A stretch of DNA of 64,000 bases. Origin: Planctomycetaceae bacterium (lineage in GTDB: Bacteria; Planctomycetota; Planctomycetia; Pirellulales; Thermoguttaceae). Of the stretch, positions 19,529-26,779 are shown piece after piece. Each line of letters opens with the position of its first letter. Positions within the stretch are counted from its first letter, which is position 1. A model generated the notes under the pieces. That model worked only from the letters and a program-made list of their open reading frames with translations. It had not been told where the DNA came from and ran no database searches. Location: contig JAAYAY010000281.1 in the NCBI GenBank assembly GCA_012719125.1, positions 1 through 64,000 of the forward strand. The letters are read 5' to 3'. The translations under genes and the position numbers were made by a program.

Positions 19529-21181
19529 CTACTCCTCCGGCGGCTTCCATCGCGTCAGGCACACGTGCGTGACGTTGTCGATGCCGTTGAAGTAGTAGAT
19601 CGTGGCCAAGGTCCCGTCGTCAAGCCGCCGGGTGATCGGATATCCCAGGTCGCTGCCGCTGCCGAATCCGTCGGCGCGCAAAATGATCTCGTGCTCGACG
19701 TCCCATGTATTGCCGCCGTCGCGGCTCAGGCAGGCCCTGATTCCCATGGGCGCTCGCCGCACTCCGTAGGTCGCCACCAGGCGATCGTCGGGCAGCCGGA
19801 GCAGGTGGGCCGGGTATCCCCAGACGCCCGTGTTTGCCGGCTCCGACCAGGTCTTGCCCTGATCGTCGGAAGTCGCCTGGAACAGGTAGCCCGCCCGGTC
19901 TTTGTCGGTCGACTCTGCGGTCCGAACGAGTGCAATCACCCGGCCGTCGGCGTTGATTCCGAGTGCCGTCTCGTTGTAGCTCATCTGGTCGTCGCCGATC
20001 GCCATAGGCAGACATTTCCAATGGTCGCCGTCGTCTTCGGTCCGGAGCACGAAGGCGCTTCGCCGATTGTCGGGCCCTACCCCGTAGATGGCCACCAGCC
20101 GCACGCCGCCGCCGACCTTCAAGACCGACGACGAATTGAAACTCATCATGCTCCGAGCAGGCGATACATCGATTTCCTCCCACGGCCGGACCGTCTCGCC
20201 GTCGATGCTGCGGACCGTCGACCGGGCCCCGCTCAGGTAGGCCACGGTGCCCGGGCGGACCGGTCGCACGGTATACCCTTCCGCCTTGAGCCGTTCCGCT
20301 TCGCTCTCGTCGACATAGCGCCAGCCGATGGCGTTGGCGATTGCCAGGTTACCGTCGGCACGAACCGTCTGCGGATCGTAGGTGGGTACGTCTTCGCCGG
20401 CCTTTTCCCAGGTGATGCCGCCGTCGCGGCTCACCATCCGCGCCGAACCGCCCGTGTTGTCGATGTGGCTGCGTTTCACCCGCGTCCCGAAACCGGTGAC
20501 GAGCGTTCCGTCTTCGTATTGGTAGAGGCTGGGGAAACAGGCGTAGACGTCCTCCTGCTTGTAGACAATATGATGCTCGGCATGGGGCCACACGGCCACC
20601 TCCGGCTGTTCCGCGGTCCAGGTAACGTAGTCCCACCAGGCTTCGCCCGTCGCGGCCGAACTGAGGCTGCCGAAGCCGACCAGATTCCGGCCCTGGTGGG
20701 CATCCCAGGTCGACTTGCCCGTCAGGTCGAGCACGACCTTACCGTCGACCTTCACCAAGGCATCGTCGCCCGCCATTTCGAGCCGGACGACCCGGAAATC
20801 GGTCTTGAGGTCGACCTCCACGCGAACATCGAGCCGATGGATCTCGATCCGGTCCGGATACAAGGTCAGGCCGATCTCACGAACGCCGTCGGCGGCAAGC
20901 AGGGTCACCCCTGCCGATCCGGAACAGCTTGCGACCTTCACCCGTGCTTCCACGGCGTGGGGCCGATCGGCGGTCGCTCCCCAGCCGAAACTGATGAACT
21001 GAAGTTGTCCTTGCGAGGTGCCTTTGTCCTGCACGTGCAACACGCCGTCTTCGACCGCAAAGGAACACCCCTCGGTCTCGCGGCACGACCAGGGCGGCCG
21101 AGCCTCGTTCGGCGGCACGCTGCCGTCGTAAGTGATCGTATTGCCCACCGCCAGGGCAGCTAACAACAATAGGGTTGCCAT
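19529..21181 (-). CDS. Secreted BNR-repeat sialidase-like glycosidase
   Basis: 550 residues. ATG 21181 follows a GGAAAGG ribosome site and begins a short signal peptide (MATLLLLAALAVGNT). The N-terminal 190 residues look like a concanavalin-type laminin-G/LamG-like module (WWDYVTW end). The rest is a six-bladed propeller with at least four Asp-box motifs (SRDGGITW, TEDDGDHW, TSDDQGKTW, SRDGGNTW). Asp boxes mark the sialidase/neuraminidase superfamily; whether the substrate is sialic acid is unknown. It is next to the Gfo/Idh/MocA oxidoreductase, which fits carbohydrate use. Confidence 0.82.
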   Translation of the reverse strand: MATLLLLAALAVGNTITYDGSVPPNEARPPWSCRETEGCSFAVEDGVLHVQDKGTSQGQLQFISFGWGATADRPHAVEARVKVASCSGSAGVTLLAADGVREIGLTLYPDRIEIHRLDVRVEVDLKTDFRVVRLEMAGDDALVKVDGKVVLDLTGKSTWDAHQGRNLVGFGSLSSAATGEAWWDYVTWTAEQPEVAVWPHAEHHIVYKQEDVYACFPSLYQYEDGTLVTGFGTRVKRSHIDNTGGSARMVSRDGGITWEKAGEDVPTYDPQTVRADGNLAIANAIGWRYVDESEAERLKAEGYTVRPVRPGTVAYLSGARSTVRSIDGETVRPWEEIDVSPARSMMSFNSSSVLKVGGGVRLVAIYGVGPDNRRSAFVLRTEDDGDHWKCLPMAIGDDQMSYNETALGINADGRVIALVRTAESTDKDRAGYLFQATSDDQGKTWSEPANTGVWGYPAHLLRLPDDRLVATYGVRRAPMGIRACLSRDGGNTWDVEHEIILRADGFGSGSDLGYPITRRLDDGTLATIYYFNGIDNVTHVCLTRWKPPEE

Positions 21182-21374
21182 CGTATAGTACCTTTCCGAA
21201 ATCACCCTGATACCTGAGTTGTGCCCCGGGGTACATGCGAACATACTACCTACCGTCGCCAGTCGCAAACGTCTTCTGCTTGGCCGTTGGGAGCCAGGTG
21301 AGTCGTGTCTGCGCGGACTGACGCTTCTGCCCCTCCCTTACCCTCCCCCACGCTTCGCTGAGGAGGGAAACCTG

Positions 21375-22760
21375 CTAGATCTCCGTCCACTGGCCCGGCG
21401 TAGGCGACGGATAACGCCCTTGCTCGTCGGCTTTGACGGGGGCGGGACTGTCGTAGTCGAGATCGTCGACGTTGGAAACGAACTCGAAATCGGAGGCCAG
21501 GGCCTGTTCCCACGTGATGATCTGCCCGGAGTGTACGGCGGCGCGGCCCATCACGGCCGCCAGATTGGCGTAGATCGACCGCTCCGTTTCGTTGTGGGGC
21601 TTATCCTTGACGATCGCGTCGAGCAGTACCTCCCACTCGTACTGGTGCAGCGGCCGGGTTTCCGGGTCCGCCTGCCAGGTGATATTCTTCGAATCGAGCC
21701 GCTGGTCCTTGAAGATATGGGCGTCGCTCTTATGGATCGCGCCGGAGAACTGGGCCGCACACTTCGTACCGTGCAGGTAGGTGACGAAGTCGCCGTAGCA
21801 CTTCGAGATGTTCCGGTTATCGACCCGTGCCACGGCCCCGTCGGCGAAGGTGTACTCCATCGAGTAGGCATGATGGTTCTGGCCGCAGTCCATCTTCTCG
21901 GGAATCCGGCCGCCCACGCCGTGGACCATAACCGGCCAGGAATCCTTGATCCAACAGCACTCGTCGATCTGGTGGATCAGCAGCTCGATCATCAAGCCCG
22001 AGGCCGCCCAGAGCAAATGGCTCGAACCCGGCTTGGTCGCCTGCCAGAGCAGTTCGTTGCGATCCGCAGGGCAGGGCGGCAGCACCCCTCCGCCGCCGAG
22101 TCGATAGGCCTGAATGTAGGTCACATCGCCCACCTCGCCGTCGCGGATCTTCTTGATGAGGGCTTGCCGGTTGGGCGAATGGCGGCACATCAGGCCCGAA
22201 GCGATCTTCAGGTTCCGCTTCTCCGCCCGCTTGCCCGCCCGCAGCATGCGTTTCAGCCCGCCGGGATCGGGCGCAAACGATTTTTCCATGAACACGTGCA
22301 TCCCCTTGTCGACGGCGTAGTCCAAATGAACCCGCCGGAACCCGGCGTGGGCCGTCAGCATGGCGATATCGCCCGGCCTCAGGCAATCGATGGCCTTGCG
22401 ATAGGCGTCGAAGCCGGCAAACTGCCGCTCGGCCGGAACGTCGATCGCTTCGCCGAACGACCCGGACAACGCCTTGTGCGACGCGGCCAGCTTCTTCTCC
22501 TGCACGTCGGCCATGGCCACCAGCTTGACCTTACAGCCGACGACGCCCGCGGCCCCGATCGCGTTGCCCACCGCGCCCGAACCGCGGCTCCCGCTGCCGA
22601 TCAGGGCCAACCGGATCGTGTTGTCTTCGGCGGCATGCACCGCCGGCACGGCAACGCCGGCCAGCACCGAAGCGGCGGCCGCGGTGCCGCCCACCTTCAA
22701 TGCATCGCGGCGAGTGACTCCCTTCGAGAACGTTGGTTGTCCGTGCGTCTGGTCTGACAT
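21375..22760 (-). CDS. Tat-exported Gfo/Idh/MocA-family oxidoreductase
   Basis: 461 residues. ATG 22760 has GAGGAG 10 bases upstream. The N-terminus has a twin-arginine signal (TRRDALKVGG, Arg17-Arg18) with a hydrophobic Ala-rich core ending AVHAAED. The Rossmann motif is LALIGSGSRGSGAVG, with ADVQEKK after strand 2 and the EKSFAPDPGGLKRML segment corresponding to the family's EKP lysine motif (here EKS). The C-terminal dimerisation domain runs to the end. Family members oxidise or epimerise sugars with NAD(P). Tat export of this family is common in planctomycetes. Substrate unknown. Confidence 0.87.
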   Translation of the reverse strand: MSDQTHGQPTFSKGVTRRDALKVGGTAAAASVLAGVAVPAVHAAEDNTIRLALIGSGSRGSGAVGNAIGAAGVVGCKVKLVAMADVQEKKLAASHKALSGSFGEAIDVPAERQFAGFDAYRKAIDCLRPGDIAMLTAHAGFRRVHLDYAVDKGMHVFMEKSFAPDPGGLKRMLRAGKRAEKRNLKIASGLMCRHSPNRQALIKKIRDGEVGDVTYIQAYRLGGGGVLPPCPADRNELLWQATKPGSSHLLWAASGLMIELLIHQIDECCWIKDSWPVMVHGVGGRIPEKMDCGQNHHAYSMEYTFADGAVARVDNRNISKCYGDFVTYLHGTKCAAQFSGAIHKSDAHIFKDQRLDSKNITWQADPETRPLHQYEWEVLLDAIVKDKPHNETERSIYANLAAVMGRAAVHSGQIITWEQALASDFEFVSNVDDLDYDSPAPVKADEQGRYPSPTPGQWTEI

Positions 22761-22987
22761 GAGCGAATTCTCCTCGGGTCGATAGCTTGTGCGTAGTTGC
22801 TGCGGCCTCTCGGCGTCCCGGATTATAGCCGGCGGCTTGAGGAGATTCATCCTTTTCCCGGAAAGTCCTGTGGGATTCCGACTTCCAGGGCGGAAGAAAG
22901 GAAAATGGGGAAAGGAAGATGGCGAAGTGGTGTGGAAGACCGTCTTGAGAAATCGAAGGCTGTGCGATGCCCGAGACCTGCAGGTGT

Positions 22988-23536
22988 TCAGGCCCACAGA
23001 CTCGACGGTCGGAGTATCACGTCGGGAAAGGCGAGCGGGCGGACCTCGTCCTGGTTATGATAGACGCTCACGTCCCGGTAGCCGTTGGGCTGGGGATCGC
23101 GGTGAACTTCCACGACGTGGTCGCGAAGATTCACGATCCAGTAGTCGCCGATTCCAGCCTGGGCATACATGGCGGCCTTGTCGCCGCGATCGTAAGCCAG
23201 GCTGCTGTCGGCCACTTCGATGATCAGGAAGACGTCGGCTGCCTGGGGACGCCCCGTGGAATAGCGCCGCGGTGCGACCCAAGCGATGTCCGGTTCCGGG
23301 GCACAGTCGAGTTCGGGAAGACCGATCGATTGTTGTACTCGCACGCGAGCCTTTTGCGGCGAAACACGCTCTACGCTCCACACGTTCAGTTGATCCAAAA
23401 CGTCTTCGTGCTCCGGTCCGATCGGCGTCATTTCCCGAATCTCCCCCCGAATCAGTTCCAGCCGCCGTTGATCGAAGGCACCGCTTTCCACAATGCGATC
23501 GTATTCGGCAAGTGAGAAACGCGCGATCGTACTCAT
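22988..23536 (-). CDS. Uma2-family (DUF820) PD-(D/E)XK endonuclease-like protein
   Basis: 182 residues with the Uma2 pattern: LIRGEIREMTPIGPEHE, EPDIAWV (Asp83), FLIIEVADSS (Glu107), YDRGDKAAMYAQAGIGDYWIVN (Lys120) and a C-terminal beta segment. The Asp-Glu-x-Val...Lys arrangement fits the restriction-endonuclease-like fold. Uma2 genes are widely scattered in planctomycetes and cyanobacteria and their biological role is not established. It stands alone between the oxidoreductase and a divergent GNAT gene. Confidence 0.88.
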   Translation of the reverse strand: MSTIARFSLAEYDRIVESGAFDQRRLELIRGEIREMTPIGPEHEDVLDQLNVWSVERVSPQKARVRVQQSIGLPELDCAPEPDIAWVAPRRYSTGRPQAADVFLIIEVADSSLAYDRGDKAAMYAQAGIGDYWIVNLRDHVVEVHRDPQPNGYRDVSVYHNQDEVRPLAFPDVILRPSSLWA

Positions 23537-23745
23537 GGAATCTCTCGCAACCCCTGGGTTCCTGGGCCCTGTTCCCCAACCGCCATTTATTATAGCGAAA
23601 TTTGGGCTGGAACGCTAAACAAGCTCGATTGGGGGAGGCCAATGGGAGGGGGGCTTTCTTCCTGTTACACTGAACTAGACGACTGCTGTCACGGTCCTCG
23701 GTGCTAGGTACGCTCCACGACAACTCCGTTATCCCCTCTCGCTCC

Positions 23746-24552
23746 ATGCTCACCGACCTCGCCCCCGACGTGCTGGCCGCGGCCATCGAACGGAACGGCA
23801 TCGAGTGCTGCCTCTCCTGGGCTACTTGGCCCGAGATGACGCTCGGCCGCGACGACCGTATGACGTGGACGATCACCGACATACCCTTTCCCTTCTTCAA
23901 CAATGTCTTCAACACTCGTTTGCCGGAGAACGGAATCGGGTCAGCAATTGACCGGACGATCGACCGCTTTCGGCACCGCGGCGTGCCCGCCTTCTGGTGG
24001 ACCGGCCCGGCGACCCGCCCGGCCGACTTGGGCCAGCATCTCCGGCGGGCAGGCCTGGAGCACGCCGTTGAGGCCCCCGCCATGGCCGTCGATCTGCGGG
24101 CGATGAATGAAGCCACGTCGCCGCCGGGCGGATTCTCGATCGAAGAGGTCGTCGACGCATCCGGGCTTCGACAGTGGTGCGAGGTGATGACGCCCGTCTA
24201 CCAGTTCCCCGATTTCGCGGCCGAGGCCTGGTACCGTATGCTCGCCTCCTTGGGGCTCGGAGCCGAGAGGCTTTTGCGCCATTTCCTGGCCCGACTCGAC
24301 GGCAAGCCCGTGGCAACGGCATCGTTGTATTTCGGCGCCGGTGTGGCGGGACTTTCCAGCGTCGCCACCTTGCCGGACCATCGCCATCGGCGTATCGGTA
24401 CGGCGCTCACCGTGGCCGTTCTTCAAGAGGCCAGGCGGGCCGGCTGCCGCGTAGGGACTCTGTTCTCCTCGGTCATGGGCCAGCGGATGTATCGCCGGAT
24501 CGGATTTCGAGAGTACGGGAAAGGGGCGTGCTATGTCTGGACGCCCACATAG
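23746..24552 (+). CDS. GNAT-family N-acetyltransferase
   Basis: 268 residues. An N-terminal degenerate domain (about 1-125) precedes a complete acetyltransferase domain. The acetyl-CoA binding motif A is VATLPDHRHRRIGTALTVAVLQEARRAG, in which RRIGTA matches R/Q-x-x-G-x-A, followed by LFSSVMGQRMYRRIGFREYG. ATG 23746 is preferred; the frame opens upstream at 23701. Substrate unknown. It is divergent from the Uma2 gene and followed by a palindromic repeat cluster. Confidence 0.82.
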   Translation: MLTDLAPDVLAAAIERNGIECCLSWATWPEMTLGRDDRMTWTITDIPFPFFNNVFNTRLPENGIGSAIDRTIDRFRHRGVPAFWWTGPATRPADLGQHLRRAGLEHAVEAPAMAVDLRAMNEATSPPGGFSIEEVVDASGLRQWCEVMTPVYQFPDFAAEAWYRMLASLGLGAERLLRHFLARLDGKPVATASLYFGAGVAGLSSVATLPDHRHRRIGTALTVAVLQEARRAGCRVGTLFSSVMGQRMYRRIGFREYGKGACYVWTPT

Positions 24553-24628
24553 AGGCCGTAGTATTTGGTCGTGACGACTTCTTTTCACGTCGGAGTCACA
24601 GCCCCGCCCCAGAGCGTGCCATACCTTC

Positions 24629-24849
24629 GCCCCGAAGGGGCATTCACATATCAGCCCAGGGCAGAGCGCAGCGGCGCCCTGGGGGACGAATGTGCCCTTT
24701 CGTTCGCCCTGCAAGGGCACCACAAGAGCTTCTGTTTCGCCCCTTCGGGGCTTTGCGACAATTGGAATCCACCTCCCGGGGCGACGGCAACGCTCACCAA
24801 GCTCGCATTGCCTCTGCCCCGGGCTGATAGGTTGCGGCCCCTTCGGGGC
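24629..24849. repeat. Composite palindromic repeat cluster (REP/BIME- or MITE-like)
   Basis: Small GC-rich hairpins are clustered: GCCCC-GAA-GGGGC (24629-24641), CCCAGGGC paired with GCCCTGGG (24655-24683), GCCCT-GCA-AGGGC (24706-24718), GCCCC-TTC-GGGGC (24739-24751) and again at 24837-24849. The two ends are inverted copies of each other: TATCAGCCCAGGGCAGAG at 24649-24666 and its complement (one mismatch) at 24812-24829. The whole 220 bp therefore reads as an imperfect inverted repeat. No coding function; it fills most of the 440-base gap between the GNAT and phosphohexomutase genes. Confidence 0.65.
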
Positions 24850-24909
24850 AGGAAGACAGTCCTTTTCACTCGGCTGCCTTGCCGGTGTCGGACATCAAAC
24901 CAGTTGCAG

Positions 24910-24937
24910 TTTACGAATCACCCGATAGTGCTATACT
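24910..24937 (+). promoter_or_regulatory. Possible promoter of the phosphohexomutase gene
   Basis: TTTACG (24910-24915) and TATACT (24932-24937) are 16 bases apart, about 55 bases upstream of the GTG start. The -10 hexamer is good and the -35 weak. Sequence-only prediction. Confidence 0.35.
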
Positions 24938-24992
24938 CTTCTTCGTGCTGAATCGCCGGATGATTCGTTGACACTTGGCAAGGAGGGCAACT

Positions 24993-26336
24993 GTGGCCGA
25001 ACTCATCATCAGCGTCTCGGGCCTTCGTGGAATCGTGGGCGAAACCCTTACACCCGAAGTGGCCATTCGCTACGTCACAGCCTTCTCCGCCGGCACTCCC
25101 GGCGGCCCCTTCGTTGTCACCCGAGATGGCCGAGCGACCGGGAATATGGTCTCCGAAGCCGTCATGGCCGGTCTGCACGCTGTCGGCCGAAACACCATCG
25201 ACGGGGGAATTGCCGCCACGCCCACCACGGGCGTTCTCGTGCGGCGGGCACGAGCGGCAGGGGGAATTCAGATTTCCGCCAGCCACAACCCCCCTCAATA
25301 TAATGGTCTGAAGCTCTTCTCTGCCGAAGGACGCGTGATTCCCGCCGAGCCAGGCCGGGCAGTGCTCGCCCGGTATCAGAACGGCGAGGCAGACTGGGTA
25401 ACCTACGAACGCCTCGGCGAGAACCTGCCCGTCGAGGACCCGCATGCCGACCATCTTCAGGCGGTCCTGGCCACGGTCGATGCCGAGGCAATTCGCGCCC
25501 GCCGGTTCAAGGTCCTGCTCTGCTCGAATCACGGGGCTGGCAGCCTGCTCGGAGAGCGGCTACTCAAAGCCCTGGGCTGCAAGGTGACCGTGATCGGCGG
25601 AAAGCCTGACGGGCAGTTTGAATACACGCCCGAACCGACGGCCGAGAACCTCGTTTCCGTGCTCCCCAAGGTCCGGCAGCTCGGCGTCGATGTCGGATTC
25701 TGCCAGGACCCGGATGCCGACCGCCTGGCACTCATCGACGCCGACGGGCGGTATGTGGGGGAAGAGTACACCCTGGCAATCTGCGCAAACCACGTTCTAG
25801 CCTCCCGAAAGGGGCCGGTCGTCGCCAATTGTGCAACCAGCCGGATGACCGAAGATATCGCTAAGAAATATGGCGTGCCCTATCATCGGGCGGCTGTTGG
25901 CGAGGCCAACGTGGTCGACTGCATGTTAGCCAATCGTGCGGTCTTCGGCGGAGAGGGAAACGGTGGCCCTATCGACCCGAACGTGGGGCTGGTCCGCGAC
26001 AGCTTCGTCGGCATGGCCCAGGTGTTGGCTGCCATGGCATCACGGCAGGTCGCCCTGGCTCAGTTGGCCGATGAACTGCCACGCTATGAAATCGTGAAGA
26101 CCAAGATCAATCTCTCGTCCGACAAGGTATCGCCGGCTGTCGAAGCCCTGACCCGGCGATTCCCCAACGCACAAGCCGATCGAATGGACGGCCTTCGCCT
26201 CGATTGGCCCGATCGCTGGCTCCTCGTCCGCCCGAGCAACACGGAGCCAATCGTCCGCGCGATCGCCGAGGCCCCAGACCTGGTATCCGCAGAAACACTT
26301 TGCCGCCAGGCCGCCGAGGTCCTGGCAACCGTCTAG
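24993..26336 (+). CDS. Phosphoglucosamine mutase/phosphomannomutase family enzyme
   Basis: 447 residues from GTG 24993, chosen because AGGAGG lies 6 bases upstream; an in-frame TTG at 24975 lies before that site. All four alpha-D-phosphohexomutase signatures are present: phosphoserine Ser97 in ISASHNPPQYNG, the Mg loop DPDADRLALID (about 239-249), the sugar-binding GEGNGG (about 320) and the phosphate-binding RPSNTEPIVRAIAEA (about 413). GlmM, ManB/AlgC and GlmM-like enzymes cannot be separated by eye; GlmM-type activity (glucosamine-6-P to glucosamine-1-P) would feed cell-envelope synthesis. Confidence 0.9.
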   Translation: MAELIISVSGLRGIVGETLTPEVAIRYVTAFSAGTPGGPFVVTRDGRATGNMVSEAVMAGLHAVGRNTIDGGIAATPTTGVLVRRARAAGGIQISASHNPPQYNGLKLFSAEGRVIPAEPGRAVLARYQNGEADWVTYERLGENLPVEDPHADHLQAVLATVDAEAIRARRFKVLLCSNHGAGSLLGERLLKALGCKVTVIGGKPDGQFEYTPEPTAENLVSVLPKVRQLGVDVGFCQDPDADRLALIDADGRYVGEEYTLAICANHVLASRKGPVVANCATSRMTEDIAKKYGVPYHRAAVGEANVVDCMLANRAVFGGEGNGGPIDPNVGLVRDSFVGMAQVLAAMASRQVALAQLADELPRYEIVKTKINLSSDKVSPAVEALTRRFPNAQADRMDGLRLDWPDRWLLVRPSNTEPIVRAIAEAPDLVSAETLCRQAAEVLATV

Positions 26337-26779
26337 CCGATCTCGGCAAACGTGGCTCTCCAGAGCCGACCACAGGAACCGCCGGAAAACGCGGCTCCAA
26401 AGGGCTTGGCCACCGAGCAGCGCAACTTCATAACTTGCGCTTCGGGTTCGTGTTGTGAGTCATCTCCGCCGAGAACCACCAGCCCGCTGCCAGGAGCGAG
26501 CCCCCAAATCGTTGCCGTTTCGGCAGCCTCTCTGGCTCCGACTCTTCTGAAGCCGCTCTTTTTGAGATATTGCGAATGCTGTGCAATATGCGCAGTTTGC
26601 AAAATCTTTTCCGGTCGCGAAGAATCCCGAAAGTTTACTGATTGGGCTGCCGATACCAGTCTTGCCGATTATGTGGACTGCGGGCCTGCGCATGGTCTGT
26701 ACGCGGTCCTCATCCGGGGGGATACGGCGCGGCAAAATCGAACGAGCTAGCGGCAACCCGTAGCAGGAATGCAAACCCC
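26337..26779. other. Intergenic region without a recognised gene
   Basis: 443 bases between the mutase and the TolC-like gene. A 132-codon frame at 26352-26750 was considered and rejected (Cys/Ser/Pro-rich, no motif). The part near 26560-26640 is AT-richer than its surroundings and could contain the tolC promoter, but no convincing -35/-10 pair was identified. Confidence 0.4.

Noticed and set aside
19193-21163. A 656-codon plus-strand frame opposite the sialidase and URO-D-like genes
   Set aside because: Arg/Pro/His-rich composition typical of antisense frames; the minus-strand sialidase has four Asp boxes and a signal peptide.
24651-24869. Short open frames through the palindromic repeat cluster
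   Set aside because: They consist of translated hairpin repeats and are typical spurious gene calls.
26352-26750. A 132-codon plus-strand frame before the tolC-like gene
   Set aside because: Cys/Ser/Pro-rich, no motif, no ribosome site; judged non-coding.
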